Source: Xanthomonas sontii (lineage in GTDB: Bacteria > Pseudomonadota > Gammaproteobacteria > Xanthomonadales > Xanthomonadaceae). Taken from it: a stretch of 64,000 bases of DNA. The translations under genes and the position numbers were made by a program. Position 1 is the first letter of the stretch, and every line of letters begins with the position of its first letter. Below, piece by piece: positions 17,559-26,661 of the stretch. Location of the stretch: positions 1,424,001-1,488,000 of the forward strand of contig NZ_CP132342.1 in the NCBI RefSeq assembly GCF_040529055.1, read 5' to 3'. The notes under the pieces were generated by a model that was given only the letters and a program-made list of their open reading frames with translations, was not told the DNA's origin and ran no database searches.

Positions 17559-18146
17559 ATGGCACGGCGGTTTCCCTGGAGTTGGTTGGCGGTGCTGGCG
17601 GCATGCGCGTTGGTGCTGGTGCTGGCCTGGCAGAACCGCGGTCTGCGCGAGGAACGGCGCTGGTTCGTCACCCGCACCACCGAGCCGTATTTGGGCATGT
17701 ATGTGCCGCGCATCGCCGCTACCACCTTGGACGGTGCGCCGCTGACGCTGGGTGAGCCGGCGGCCGAGCGACAGGTCCTGTTCTTCTTCACCACCACCTG
17801 CCCGTACTGCAAGCGCTCGGCGCCGCAGATGGTGCAGGCCGCGCAGCGTCTGGCCGCGCAGCAGCCCGACGTGCAGGTGCTGGGCGTGTGCCAGTGCAGC
17901 CCCGCGCAGGCGCAGCGCTACGCCGCCGAGCACGGCTTCACGTTTCCGGTGACCACGTTGACCGACCGCCGCGCACTGATGCTGTTCCGCGCGCGCAACG
18001 TGCCGACGCTGCTGGCGCTGGACCACGAAGGACGCGTGCGCTACGCACGCGTCGGCGTTTTCGAGACCACGGAGCGGATGCAGGACCTGATGGCCGCAGT
18101 GCGTCGCACGGATGCGCCGCCGGCCTTGGCAACCATCGAGGAGTAA
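17559..18146 (+). CDS. Membrane-anchored TlpA-like thioredoxin-fold protein
   Basis: A 195-residue protein with an N-terminal membrane anchor (residues 8-24, WSWLAVLAACALVLVLAW) and a periplasmic thioredoxin-fold domain. The redox motif CPYC is at residues 81-84, followed later by the cis-proline region NVPTLLAL. Such TlpA/MauD-like proteins reduce or form disulfides outside the cytoplasm. The neighbour is a six-cysteine exported peptide 3 bp downstream with its own ribosome site, so the oxidoreductase may act on that peptide. The start is the second of two nearby ATGs; the other is in another frame. Confidence 0.8.
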   Translation: MARRFPWSWLAVLAACALVLVLAWQNRGLREERRWFVTRTTEPYLGMYVPRIAATTLDGAPLTLGEPAAERQVLFFFTTTCPYCKRSAPQMVQAAQRLAAQQPDVQVLGVCQCSPAQAQRYAAEHGFTFPVTTLTDRRALMLFRARNVPTLLALDHEGRVRYARVGVFETTERMQDLMAAVRRTDAPPALATIEE

Positions 18147-18149
18147 GCC

Positions 18150-18365
18150 ATGAAACAGCGTTGGACAGCGTTACGCAACGGGATGCTTGCGGCCGTGTTC
18201 CTGGCCAGCATGGGCTTCGGCGCGGTGCAGGCGACCGCCGGCGACGGCATCGAGAAGGAGGCGGCCTGCAGTGCCTGGGCCTGCCAGCAGGAGTGCGCGC
18301 CGTTCGGCGGTGAGCTGGGGCCGGGCGGGCCCGGAAAGCCGCTGGTCTGCTACTGCTGCGGCTGA
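18150..18365 (+). CDS. Small exported cysteine-rich peptide
   Basis: A 71-residue precursor. Residues 1-30 form a signal peptide ending AVQATA. The remaining 41 or so residues hold six cysteines at 40, 45, 49, 67, 69 and 70, a Gly/Pro-rich middle (GGELGPGGPGKP) and a C-terminal CYCCG. A GAGGAG ribosome site precedes the ATG. It starts 3 bp after the TlpA-like gene and is surely cotranscribed with it. The pattern suggests a disulfide- or metal-bearing secreted peptide. I do not know a family for it; a substrate of the upstream oxidoreductase is the simplest guess. Confidence 0.65.
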   Translation: MKQRWTALRNGMLAAVFLASMGFGAVQATAGDGIEKEAACSAWACQQECAPFGGELGPGGPGKPLVCYCCG

Positions 18366-18599
18366 GCCGTGTCCGGAGCCGGTCGCACCAGGCCGGCTCC
18401 GGCATCGGGGGGCGCGATGGCGGCGATCAGGGATCGCAGTGAGCATCTGCCGCGGTGCGACTCCGTCATCACTCCGCCAACCTGCAAGTCGCTTCCGGTA
18501 CGCGCGAGTGCGCCCTGCATCCTGGCCAGCCGCCGCCGATTCACGCAGGTTTGCGCGCTGGCTGGGCATGGTGGAACGCAGACCAACCAGGAGCGTTCC

Positions 18600-19202
18600 A
18601 TGACCTCACCTCTTCATCCCGTCCGCCTGACCCTGCTTGCCGCGCTCACCGCCGTGGCGCTGAGCGGCTGCGGCAAGCCCGGCGACCAGGCCTCGCGCAC
18701 CGCACCGGCCACCTCGCCGGAGCCCACCGCCGCGCCGGTGGGTGGCGAAAGCGGACGCGCACCGATCGGCGGCGACGCCTCGGCCAAGGCGATGCTGCAG
18801 GTGCTGGAGGGCAACGTGGTGGCGCTGTCCAAGCAGGCGCTGTCGCGCAACGTCAGCAAGACCGTGGCCGACTTCGCTCGCGAGACCATCGCTGTGCATC
18901 ACGACGCGGACCCGGCCACGGCCGGCAAGGGCGGCCCCGGCGATGCGGAGAAGATCGACGCGCAGGTGGCCAAGGGCCGCGCGCAACTGCAGGCGCTGGG
19001 CGATGAGAAGGACGACTCCGCCTACATGAACGCCTACGCGGCGGCCGTGGTGCGGCAGTACTCCGACGCGCTGTCGGTGATCGATGCCGAGCTGGTGCCG
19101 GCGGCCAAGGAAGACGCCACCCGCCAGGAACTGCAGCAGGCGCGCAAGCGCATCGCCGAGCAACTGGAGCGCGCGCAGGCGCTGGCCTCGGCCCGCTACT
19201 GA
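18600..19202 (+). CDS. Predicted lipoprotein, DUF4142-like helical domain
   Basis: A 200-residue lipoprotein with signal peptide and lipobox LSGC at residues 18-21 or so. A Pro/Ala-rich linker is followed by a helical domain of about 130 residues with regular Ala, Lys and Gln spacing (ALSKQALSRNVSKTVADFAR, later YMNAYAAAVVRQYSDAL). This resembles the DUF4142 envelope proteins, but the match is loose. The start at 18600 has AGGAG nine bases upstream and gives a good signal peptide. It is followed by a degraded copy of the GGGAGAGGGG repeat and then a convergent gene. Confidence 0.75.
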   Translation: MTSPLHPVRLTLLAALTAVALSGCGKPGDQASRTAPATSPEPTAAPVGGESGRAPIGGDASAKAMLQVLEGNVVALSKQALSRNVSKTVADFARETIAVHHDADPATAGKGGPGDAEKIDAQVAKGRAQLQALGDEKDDSAYMNAYAAAVVRQYSDALSVIDAELVPAAKEDATRQELQQARKRIAEQLERAQALASARY

Positions 19203-19207
19203 GCACA

Positions 19208-19322
19208 TAGCCCCTCTCCCGTTTGGCCGACAGGGTGTGGTCTGCGCGCCACTGGCGCGCGCACCTGGAGCGCCTGCGCCGCAAGCGCGGGCCGGGGCGC
19301 GGAGCGGGGTTGGGGGTACGGC
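19208..19322 (+). repeat. Disrupted copy of the GGGAGAGGGGTTGGGG repeat
   Basis: TAGCCCCTCTCCCG at 19208 and GGGGTTGGGGGTACG near 19308 are the two ends of the repeat seen intact at 41038 and 61078. They are separated here by about 85 extra GC-rich bases. The element sits between two convergent genes. No gene is present. Confidence 0.5.
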
Positions 19323-19392
19323 GCGGAGCGACGCGCAGAATTGGTGTGTACGAGGCTGGGAACGCGGCGTCCTCTCGCATCGGCGACACGCC

Positions 19393-20463
19393 CTAGCCGT
19401 CGGCGGCGACCGCGCGCGACGCCGGCCGCTCCTCGCGTCCATCCGGATGTCGCGCGAAGCGGGTCGGGTCGCTGCCGTGCACCGGCGCCTCGTCCCGCCA
19501 TGGCCAGCCGCCGAACTGGGTGCGGCGATAGTCGGCCATGGCCTGGGCGATCTCGGCCGGCGTGTTCATCACGAACGGACCGTGTTGCGCCACCGGTTCG
19601 GCGATCGGTCGGCCTTGCAGCACCAGGAATTCGCTCGCCTCGCCGTCGCCATTGACCAACTCGACCGCCTGATCGGCGCGCAGCTCGATCGCCGCATGGC
19701 GGGTCACCGGGCGCCCGCCCACCGTCACCGCTGCGCCCTTGAAGAAATACAGGCCGCGGCGCGTGCCGCGGCCTTGCGCGGCGGGCAGGATCCAGCGTGC
19801 GCCGGGTGCCATGCGGATCGTCCAGATGGCCACATCGGCATCGTCCTGCGCGGCCCACGAATCCGGTGGCGGCGCGAGCGGGCCGCCGGCGCTGCCGGGC
19901 GCGGCGTCGACCGGGCCGATGCGGCCGGCCACGCAGGCCACCTCGGTGGTGCGGCCGGCATCGTTGGTGGCGGTGAAGCGCGGCAGGTCTTCCGACCAGA
20001 ACATGGTGAAGTGCGGCGCAGCCAGCTTGTTGCGCGCCGGCAGGTTGAGCCAGATCTGGAACAGCTCCAGCGGGTTGGGTGCCGCCGTGTCCAGCAGCGG
20101 GAACATCTCCGAATGGACGATGCCCGCGCCGGCCGTCACCCACTGCACGTCGCCGGCGCCGAAGCGCGCCGCCGCACCGAGCGAGTCGGCATGGTCGATC
20201 AGGCCCTTGCGCACGATGGTCACGGTCTCGAAGCCACGGTGCGGATGGCCGGGAAAGCCGGGAATCTCCTCGCCGTGATACATGCTCCAGCCGTCCTTGC
20301 GGCTGAAGTCCTGGCCGATGGCGCGGCCGTGCAGGGACGCCGCCGGCCCCATCGCGCCGTTGCCGGCGGGGTAGGCATCGTCGTGGTAGACGCAGAACAG
20401 GAACGGGTCGATCGTGTCCCAAGGGAAGCCAAGCGGCTTGATCTGGACGATGGGGTCGGTCAT
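19393..20463 (-). CDS. Pirin-family protein
   Basis: A 356-residue bicupin of the pirin family. The metal-binding residues are in HPHRGFETVTI and in GIVHSEM in the N-terminal cupin. The C-terminal cupin begins near residue 200. Some pirins oxidise quercetin; in general the role is unclear. The start MTDPIVQIKP is chosen because AAGGA lies eight bases upstream; upstream in-frame ATGs would add 15 residues with no likeness. The extra length over typical pirins (about 290) lies mostly in a C-terminal tail with WPWRDEAP. Confidence 0.85.
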   Translation of the reverse strand: MTDPIVQIKPLGFPWDTIDPFLFCVYHDDAYPAGNGAMGPAASLHGRAIGQDFSRKDGWSMYHGEEIPGFPGHPHRGFETVTIVRKGLIDHADSLGAAARFGAGDVQWVTAGAGIVHSEMFPLLDTAAPNPLELFQIWLNLPARNKLAAPHFTMFWSEDLPRFTATNDAGRTTEVACVAGRIGPVDAAPGSAGGPLAPPPDSWAAQDDADVAIWTIRMAPGARWILPAAQGRGTRRGLYFFKGAAVTVGGRPVTRHAAIELRADQAVELVNGDGEASEFLVLQGRPIAEPVAQHGPFVMNTPAEIAQAMADYRRTQFGGWPWRDEAPVHGSDPTRFARHPDGREERPASRAVAADG

Positions 20464-20687
20464 GGAGAGATCCTTCATGCGAACGCCGCGCAAGATTGGA
20501 TGCGGCAACTTTCACGATATGGGGCGATGCCAACGGAACGGAAGGCCGGTCCGAGAGACATCCTGTCCCGCACGGGAAACGCTGGGATGCGCCGCCGCCG
20601 CGTCCATGGCCATGGCGCAGGCGCGGTGACCGGCCGCGTTGCATGCGCCGATCGCGCGAATCCGGCAGTCAGCGGTGAACTGAATGC

Positions 20688-21332
20688 TTGCCGGGGCGCA
20701 ACCGCTCCGCTACGCCCGCAGGACCCGTGCGTCATCGGACTGTCATCGCCGAGGACCAGCATCGCAGCCTTTCCGAATCCGCCGGCCGCCGATGGCGCCG
20801 GCATTGCGAGTGGCTGGTGCGTTCCGAACCCCTGCCGGCGTTGTCGCGGCTGTTCCTGCAATGGCGGCCGTCGCTGAGCCGCTATTTCCGCAAGCGTCGC
20901 GCCGCGGCCTGGGATGCCGACGACCTGTTGCAGGAAGTGTGGCTGCGGCTGCAGCGCAGCGAGGCGCATGCGCCGGAGATCGCCAATCCCGAAGCCTACC
21001 TGTTCACCATCGCCGCCAACCTGATGCGCGAGCACGCGCTGCTGCACCAGCGCAACAGCCAGCGCGACACCTGCCTGGACGATGTGCTGGAGCGGCTGGC
21101 GGTGCCCTGCGAGGCCGATGCACAGGTGCACCGCGCGCAGCGCCGGCAGCGCCTGGCCGAGCTGATGGCGCGGCTGCCGCCGAAGTGTCGCGCGGCGATG
21201 ACGCTGCGCTACCGCGACGAACTGGGCTACCAGGAAATCGCCGAGCAACTGCAGATCTCCAGCCACATGGTCAAGAAATACATCATCAAGGGCCTGGCGG
21301 TGTGCCGGCAGGGCATGGCGCGCTATGCGTGA
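20688..21332 (+). CDS. ECF sigma factor, FecI-like
   Basis: A sigma-70-family extracytoplasmic-function factor, up to 214 residues. Region 2 is visible at DADDLLQEVWLRLQ and PEAYLFTIAANLMREH. Region 4 is at LPPKCRAAMTLRYRDELGYQEIAEQLQ with the helix-turn-helix ending in SSHMVKKYIIKGL. The true start is uncertain: the ATG at 20688 adds about 45 residues before the conserved part, and an in-frame GTG inside the CEWLVRSEP segment is another option. The gene overlaps the FecR-like gene by 8 bp, the usual sigma/anti-sigma coupling. Confidence 0.88.
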   Translation: MPGRNRSATPAGPVRHRTVIAEDQHRSLSESAGRRWRRHCEWLVRSEPLPALSRLFLQWRPSLSRYFRKRRAAAWDADDLLQEVWLRLQRSEAHAPEIANPEAYLFTIAANLMREHALLHQRNSQRDTCLDDVLERLAVPCEADAQVHRAQRRQRLAELMARLPPKCRAAMTLRYRDELGYQEIAEQLQISSHMVKKYIIKGLAVCRQGMARYA

Positions 21333-22407
21333 GGATCCGCAGCGCGTCGCCGAGGCGGCCGCGGACTGGTACCTGGCGCAGCGCGAGACCGCGTTGCCGC
21401 CGGCGCGGCAGGCCGAGTTCCTGGCCTGGCTGCGGCACTCGCCGGCGCACGTGGCCGCCTATTTCGACATCGCGCGGATGCACGCCGACCTGCCGTCCGC
21501 GGCGCAGGCGCAGCAGGCCAGCAGTGCGCAGCTGCGCGCGCATGCCTTGCGCAGCGGGGCGGTGGTGGTGCCGCTGCGCCCGGATGTGGACACGCCGACG
21601 TCGGTGCCCCACCCGCGTCGTGTCCTGCCACGGCGCAGGCGCTGGCCGCTGGCGGCCGCCGCCGTGCTCGCGCTGGCCGCCGCGGGTGTGGCGCTGCGCC
21701 TGAGCGCGCCGGAGCAGGTGCTGGCGACGGTGTACGCAGCGCCAGCGGACGCGCCGCGCAGCGTCGCGCTGGACGACGGCAGCGTGGTGCAACTGGAGCG
21801 CGGTGGCGCGATCGCCGTGCGCTACGGCACGCAGCGTCGCGACATCGCCCTGCTGCGCGGCAAGGCGGTGTTCGATCTCGGCCACGATCCGGCGCGGCCG
21901 CTGCGGGTCAGCGTTGGCGCGCTGGTGCTGCGCGATGTCGGCACCGTGTTCGGGGTCGACCCGCAGGCCGGTGGTGCACGCGTCACCGTGCTGCAGGGGC
22001 GGGTGCAGGTGTCGCGCGATACCCCGGCGTGGTGGCACCGAGGCGACCTGCCGTCGGAGGGGACGACGCTGGCTGACCTGGGCCGCGGCCAGCAGGCGCG
22101 GCTGGATGCGCAGGGCCGCGTGCTGGCGCGGCGCGACCACGCCGACATCGCCGACGCCACCGCCTGGCTGCCGGCGCAGGTCGGCGTGCACGATCGCAGC
22201 CTGGGCGAAGTGGCGCGCCTGTTCAACGCCTACACCACGCAGCCGCTGCGCATCGCCGACCCGGCGCTGGCGGCGCGGCGGGTCAGCGGCGTGTTCCACC
22301 TGCGCGATCCGGAGGCCTTCGTCGCCTATCTCGGCAGCCTGCCTGACGTGCAGGTGCAGCGCGATGCGCACGCGGTGACCATCCGCCACGCACCGGCACC
22401 GCTGTAA
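21325..22407 (+). CDS. FecR-type anti-sigma regulator
   Basis: A 360-residue inner-membrane protein. Residues 1-60 form the DUF4880-like sigma-binding domain (WYLAQRETALPPARQAEFLAWL). A basic stretch and one membrane segment lie near residues 105-126 (WPLAAAAVLALAAAGVAL). The periplasmic FecR domain follows (SVALDDGSVVQLERG, then VSVGALVLRDVGTVFGV). It should hold the upstream sigma factor inactive until the TonB receptor signals substrate binding. It starts within the sigma gene and is 114 bp before the receptor gene. Confidence 0.9.
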   Translation: MREDPQRVAEAAADWYLAQRETALPPARQAEFLAWLRHSPAHVAAYFDIARMHADLPSAAQAQQASSAQLRAHALRSGAVVVPLRPDVDTPTSVPHPRRVLPRRRRWPLAAAAVLALAAAGVALRLSAPEQVLATVYAAPADAPRSVALDDGSVVQLERGGAIAVRYGTQRRDIALLRGKAVFDLGHDPARPLRVSVGALVLRDVGTVFGVDPQAGGARVTVLQGRVQVSRDTPAWWHRGDLPSEGTTLADLGRGQQARLDAQGRVLARRDHADIADATAWLPAQVGVHDRSLGEVARLFNAYTTQPLRIADPALAARRVSGVFHLRDPEAFVAYLGSLPDVQVQRDAHAVTIRHAPAPL

Positions 22408-22521
22408 GAAAAAATTCATGCAATCGACGGTAGCCGCACGGCGCACCGGGGCACTCCTAGGAAGCATGGCCGTCGCGCAGCACGCGCGGGCCCGCCCTTC
22501 CTCCCCTCCGGTGTGATCGTC

Positions 22522-25023
22522 ATGCGCAAGCCTCTCGTCGTCTCCATCGCCCTGCTGTTGGGCTGCACGTCTTCGCTGCCGGCCTGGTCGGCGCCCGCCG
22601 CCACGGCCCAAGCCATCGCGCCCATGCCGCTGGCGCAGGCGCTGGACCAGTTCGCGCGCAGCAGCGGGCTGCAACTGATGTACGACCCGGCGCTGGCCGA
22701 AGGCCTGCGCAGCAGCGGTGCCCCGGCCGGCCTGGCGCCGCCGCAGCAGTTGCATGCGCTGCTCGCCGGCACCGGCCTGGACTACCGCATGCTGACCCCG
22801 GGCTCGGTCGCCATCGTGCGCAGCAGCGTCGCCGCCGCGCCGGTCGCCGCCCCACGGGCGCCGCGCAGCGCCGCCCCGGCGCATGCCGAGACCGATGGGG
22901 AACACGACGGTCCGCGCGAACTGGCGCCGATCAACGTCACCGCCAACAGCGTCGACACACTGGCGCCCAGCGCCGCGCCGCTGGAGGCGAGCCAGCCGAC
23001 CTCGGTGATCGACGAGCGCTTCATCCGCGACGGCCTGCGCCTGAATTCCAACTACGACGACATCATCAAGTACGCGCCCAGCGTGGTCACCACCTCGCCG
23101 GAAGGCCCGGGCCTTGGCAAGAACGAGGGCATCAGCATCCGCGGCTTCCAGGACGGCCAGTTCAACATCACCTTCGACGGCATTCCCTTCGGCGATGCCA
23201 GCGACCTGCACCACACCACCTCGGCCTACTTCAACAACCACGTGCTCGGCCAGGCCGAGATCGACCGCGGCCCCGGCGGCGGCGCCACCATCGGCAACGC
23301 CACCTTCGGCGGCACCCTGGCGCTGCGCACGCGCAATCCCAGCCAGGTGGACGGCGTGACCGTGTACGGCACCGGCGGCAGTTGGAACACCTGGGCCGGC
23401 GGCGTCAGCGCCGACGAGCACATCGGCAACACGCGTCTGTTCGCGGATCTGTCCAAGGAAGCCAGCGATACCTACCTCAAGGGCACCGACGACCGCCGCG
23501 AGCATGCCTTCCTCAAGACCGTCACCGATCTGGGCGAGGCGACCACGCTGACCTTCGTCAGCAGCTACAACCAGGAGCACCAGAACACCGTGCAGGGCGC
23601 CACCCGCGCGCAGATCGCGCAGCATGGCTGGCGCTATGGCCTGGGCAACGATCCGACCCTGCAGAACTACACCGGCTACAACGCCGCGGCCTACTACTCC
23701 AGCTTCACCTACCTGGGCCTGAGCACGCGCCTGGGCGCGTGGGACCTGGACAACAAGGTCTACTACAACAGCTTCGACCACACCGCTTCCAAGACCAGCA
23801 TCCCCACCAGCGAGAGCGCTGCCGACAACGGCGTGACCTTCTACAGCGCGACTGGCAAGAAGCTGTCCAAGGCCGCCAAGGACGTGCCGGGCAAGCTCTC
23901 GGACAACGACTTTCGCGCCTTCGGCGACGTGCTGCGTCTGGCGCGGGACCTCGGTCCGGGCCAGCTGCAGACCGGCGTATGGGTGGAGCGCAACCTGGAC
24001 GAGCGCCAGCAGTTGCCGGTGGACATGACGACCGGCGCGGCCAGCGGCACCAAGTACGGCCCACTGTACAACTACAACCTGCACGACCGCACCGACACCC
24101 TGCAGCCGTACCTGCAGTACGACTGGAAGCTCAGCGACAGCCTGACCCTCAGCCCGGGCCTGCGCTACGCGCGGGTGCAGCGCCAGCTCGATGCCGAACT
24201 CAACAAGAGCACCCCGCCGGCGCCAGCACACAGCGACGCCAGCTACGACGCCACGCTGCCGTCGCTGAGCCTGCACCAGACCTTCAACGAGCACTGGAGC
24301 GGCTACGTGCAGGCCGCGCGCGGCTTCCTGGCGCCGCCGATCGACGTGATCGAACTCAACGGCGCCCGTGGCCTGCGTCCGGAGCTGACCAGCAACTACC
24401 AGCTCGGCACCAGCTACGCCGCGCGTGGCCTGACCTTCGGCGCCGACGTCTACTACATCGACTTCAGCAACTACATCAGCCAGACCCTGATCAACACCGA
24501 CAGCGGCACCGAGAGCGCCTTCGTCAACGGCGGCGGTGCGGTGTACCGCGGCGCCGAGGCCGAGGCCACCTACGCGCTGACGCCGATCCTGAGCCTGTAC
24601 GCCAACGCCAGCTACAACGACGCCACCTACAAGCACAGCAGCACCCAGGTCGCCGGCACGCCGCGAGTAACCGCCGCCCTGGGCCTGCTGTACAACAGCG
24701 GCACCGGCTATTTCGGTTCGCTGATGGAGAAGGTGGTGGGCGCGCAGTACGGCGTGGACAACAGCACCGCGGCCAACGGCACCACCGTGTTCGGCAACGA
24801 CCAGCGCCTGGGCGGCTACGCCAGCCTGGATGCGGCGCTGGGCTACCGCAGCACGCACGGGCCGTACGGGTTGAAGGGCTACTCGATCAGCATGGACGTC
24901 AACAACCTGCTGAACCGGCATGCGCTGATCGGCTACGCCGGCACCCGTTCCTCCGACAACCAGCCGCTGTATTTCGGCCTGGCCGGACGTGGCGTGTTCC
25001 TCGACCTGTCGCTGAAGTTCTGA
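22522..25023 (+). CDS. TonB-dependent receptor with STN signalling domain
   Basis: An 833-residue outer-membrane receptor. A signal peptide (to about residue 24) is followed by an STN domain (about 30-95: LAQALDQFARSSGLQLMYDP). A Pro/Ala-rich linker, a plug beginning near 130 and a 22-strand barrel ending in Phe (DLSLKF) complete the protein. The STN domain marks it as a transducer that talks to the FecR protein encoded just upstream. The phosphatase gene follows after 8 bp, so the ligand may be a phosphorylated compound such as phytate or its metal complex. The start is the ATG at 22522; a GTG three codons earlier is possible. Confidence 0.93.
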   Translation: MRKPLVVSIALLLGCTSSLPAWSAPAATAQAIAPMPLAQALDQFARSSGLQLMYDPALAEGLRSSGAPAGLAPPQQLHALLAGTGLDYRMLTPGSVAIVRSSVAAAPVAAPRAPRSAAPAHAETDGEHDGPRELAPINVTANSVDTLAPSAAPLEASQPTSVIDERFIRDGLRLNSNYDDIIKYAPSVVTTSPEGPGLGKNEGISIRGFQDGQFNITFDGIPFGDASDLHHTTSAYFNNHVLGQAEIDRGPGGGATIGNATFGGTLALRTRNPSQVDGVTVYGTGGSWNTWAGGVSADEHIGNTRLFADLSKEASDTYLKGTDDRREHAFLKTVTDLGEATTLTFVSSYNQEHQNTVQGATRAQIAQHGWRYGLGNDPTLQNYTGYNAAAYYSSFTYLGLSTRLGAWDLDNKVYYNSFDHTASKTSIPTSESAADNGVTFYSATGKKLSKAAKDVPGKLSDNDFRAFGDVLRLARDLGPGQLQTGVWVERNLDERQQLPVDMTTGAASGTKYGPLYNYNLHDRTDTLQPYLQYDWKLSDSLTLSPGLRYARVQRQLDAELNKSTPPAPAHSDASYDATLPSLSLHQTFNEHWSGYVQAARGFLAPPIDVIELNGARGLRPELTSNYQLGTSYAARGLTFGADVYYIDFSNYISQTLINTDSGTESAFVNGGGAVYRGAEAEATYALTPILSLYANASYNDATYKHSSTQVAGTPRVTAALGLLYNSGTGYFGSLMEKVVGAQYGVDNSTAANGTTVFGNDQRLGGYASLDAALGYRSTHGPYGLKGYSISMDVNNLLNRHALIGYAGTRSSDNQPLYFGLAGRGVFLDLSLKF

Positions 25024-25031
25024 GGCCGGCC

Positions 25032-26342
25032 ATGTTCGCTTCCCGATTCGCACGCGTGCGCAGCGGATGGCGCCTGGCCGCGGTGTTTTGCGTCGCCAGC
25101 GCCGCCTGGCCGGCGGCGGCATCGCCCAAGGCGCCTACCGCACCGGATGCGGCGCAGGTGCGCCTGACGATCGTGGTGATGCGCCATGGCGTGCGCGCAC
25201 CGACGCAATCGCCAGACGACCTGGCCAGGTACGCCACGCAACCCTGGCCGCAATGGCCGGTGGCACCCGGCCAGCTCACCGCGCACGGCGCCGCCGGCAT
25301 GCAGGCGCTGGGTGCGCGCTACCGGCAGCGCTGGCTGTCCATGTCGGCGCTGGCGCCGGACTGCGCCGGATCCGGCGCGGTGGTGATCGCCGACAGCACG
25401 CCGCGCAACCACGACAGCGCGGCCGCCTTCACCGAGGGACTGCTGCCGGGATGCCAGGCGCACTACCTGGCGTTGCCGACGACGCAGAACAATCCGCTGT
25501 TCCATTTCGGCAAGGACGAGGACAAGGACGACGATGCGCCCGCGTCGCCGCCGCACCTGGACGCGGCGACACGCACGCGGTTGCGCGCGCTGCAGCGGGT
25601 GCTGTCCGGCTGCGCGGGGTCGACCTGCGCTGCGCAGGCTTCGCCGCACCTGGACGATCCGCAGCGGCTGCAGGATCCGGTGCAGGCGGCCAAGGTCTTG
25701 AAGACCGCCGGCAGCCTGGCCGAGAACCTGATGCTGGAGTACGCGCAGGACCTGCCGTTGCCGCAGGTGGCCTGGGGGCGCGCCGATGCCGTGGCGCTGC
25801 AGCGGCTGATCGGCCTGCACAACGCCTCCTTCGCCTACAGCAAGCGGGCGTTGCCGGCGGCGCGTGCCGGCGGCTCCAACCTGCTCGCGCATCTGCTGGC
25901 GACGCTGCAGGCCGCGGCCGGGCAGACCCCGGCGGTGGCGCCGCTGGCGCCTGCGGACACGCGCGCGCTGGTGCTGCTCGGCCACGACACGAACCTGGCG
26001 CATCTGGCCGGCCTGTTCGGCATCGATCCCATCGTGCGCGGCCAGCCGGACGCGTATCCGCCCGGCGGTGCGCTGCTGCTGGACCTGGTGCGGCAGGACG
26101 GCCACGACTTCCTGCAACTGCGCAGCGTGGTGCCGACCTTGCCGGCGCTGCGGGCCAACCGCTTCGACGGTCGCAGCCTGCGCGAGCGGCGCTGGCCGCT
26201 GCCCGGCTGCGGCGGCCGTCTGCGCTGCCCGCTGGCGATCGCCCTGCCGGCGCTGCAGGCGCGGCTGGATCCGCAGCGGGTCGAGGCTGCCGTGCCGGCG
26301 ATGACCGAGTGGCCGGCGCAGGCGGCGCCAGTGGGCGAGTAG
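25032..26342 (+). CDS. Periplasmic histidine acid phosphatase, phytase/AppA-like
   Basis: A 436-residue exported phosphatase of the histidine acid branch. After a signal peptide (cleavage near AAASPKA, residue 31) comes RHGVRAPT with the nucleophilic His52. The proton donor motif is HDTN at residues 318-321. Enzymes of this type split phosphomonoesters such as glucose-1-phosphate or phytate. A charged insert (KDEDKDDDAP) lies near residues 160-170. It is the fourth gene of the sigma, anti-sigma, receptor run, 8 bp after the receptor. That suggests hydrolysis of the imported ligand in the periplasm. Confidence 0.88.
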   Translation: MFASRFARVRSGWRLAAVFCVASAAWPAAASPKAPTAPDAAQVRLTIVVMRHGVRAPTQSPDDLARYATQPWPQWPVAPGQLTAHGAAGMQALGARYRQRWLSMSALAPDCAGSGAVVIADSTPRNHDSAAAFTEGLLPGCQAHYLALPTTQNNPLFHFGKDEDKDDDAPASPPHLDAATRTRLRALQRVLSGCAGSTCAAQASPHLDDPQRLQDPVQAAKVLKTAGSLAENLMLEYAQDLPLPQVAWGRADAVALQRLIGLHNASFAYSKRALPAARAGGSNLLAHLLATLQAAAGQTPAVAPLAPADTRALVLLGHDTNLAHLAGLFGIDPIVRGQPDAYPPGGALLLDLVRQDGHDFLQLRSVVPTLPALRANRFDGRSLRERRWPLPGCGGRLRCPLAIALPALQARLDPQRVEAAVPAMTEWPAQAAPVGE

Positions 26343-26430
26343 GCGCCGCCTACCTTGAGCGCTTGCGTGAGCGGAGCGTTACGCCTCGACACCGTTGGCG
26401 TTGGAAGTGACTGGCGGTCATCGTCACGCG

Positions 26431-26511
26431 CGTCGCGACTGAAGTCGCTCCCACAGGGGCGTGCGGCGAGCCCGCCGGGTGCACTGTGGGAGGGGCTTCA
26501 GTCCCGACTTC
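26431..26511. repeat. REP-like inverted doublet
   Basis: A reverse copy (GCGACTGAAGTCGCTCCCAC, 26433-26452) and a forward copy (TGTGGGAGGGGCTTCAGTCC, near 26485-26504) lie in the 319-bp gap between the phosphatase and the quinone oxidoreductase. The remainder of the gap shows no gene or promoter that I can support. Confidence 0.8.
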
Positions 26512-26661
26512 AGGAAGCGTGAGTGATGCAGACACGCCTTTCGCGCACTTCATCGCGAACATCGCCCGCCGTCACGAACCCCTCAGCGCGGAAGGTCGAT
26601 CATCGCGGTTCCCCCACGCGCCTGCGCCTGCGTGCGCCGCGCTCTTTGCCAGGACCCCGCC

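Noticed and set aside
21286..25122. 1278-codon minus-strand frame opposite the sigma, FecR and receptor genes
   Set aside because: Spans three well-supported plus-strand genes; composition is typical of antisense frames in GC-rich DNA.
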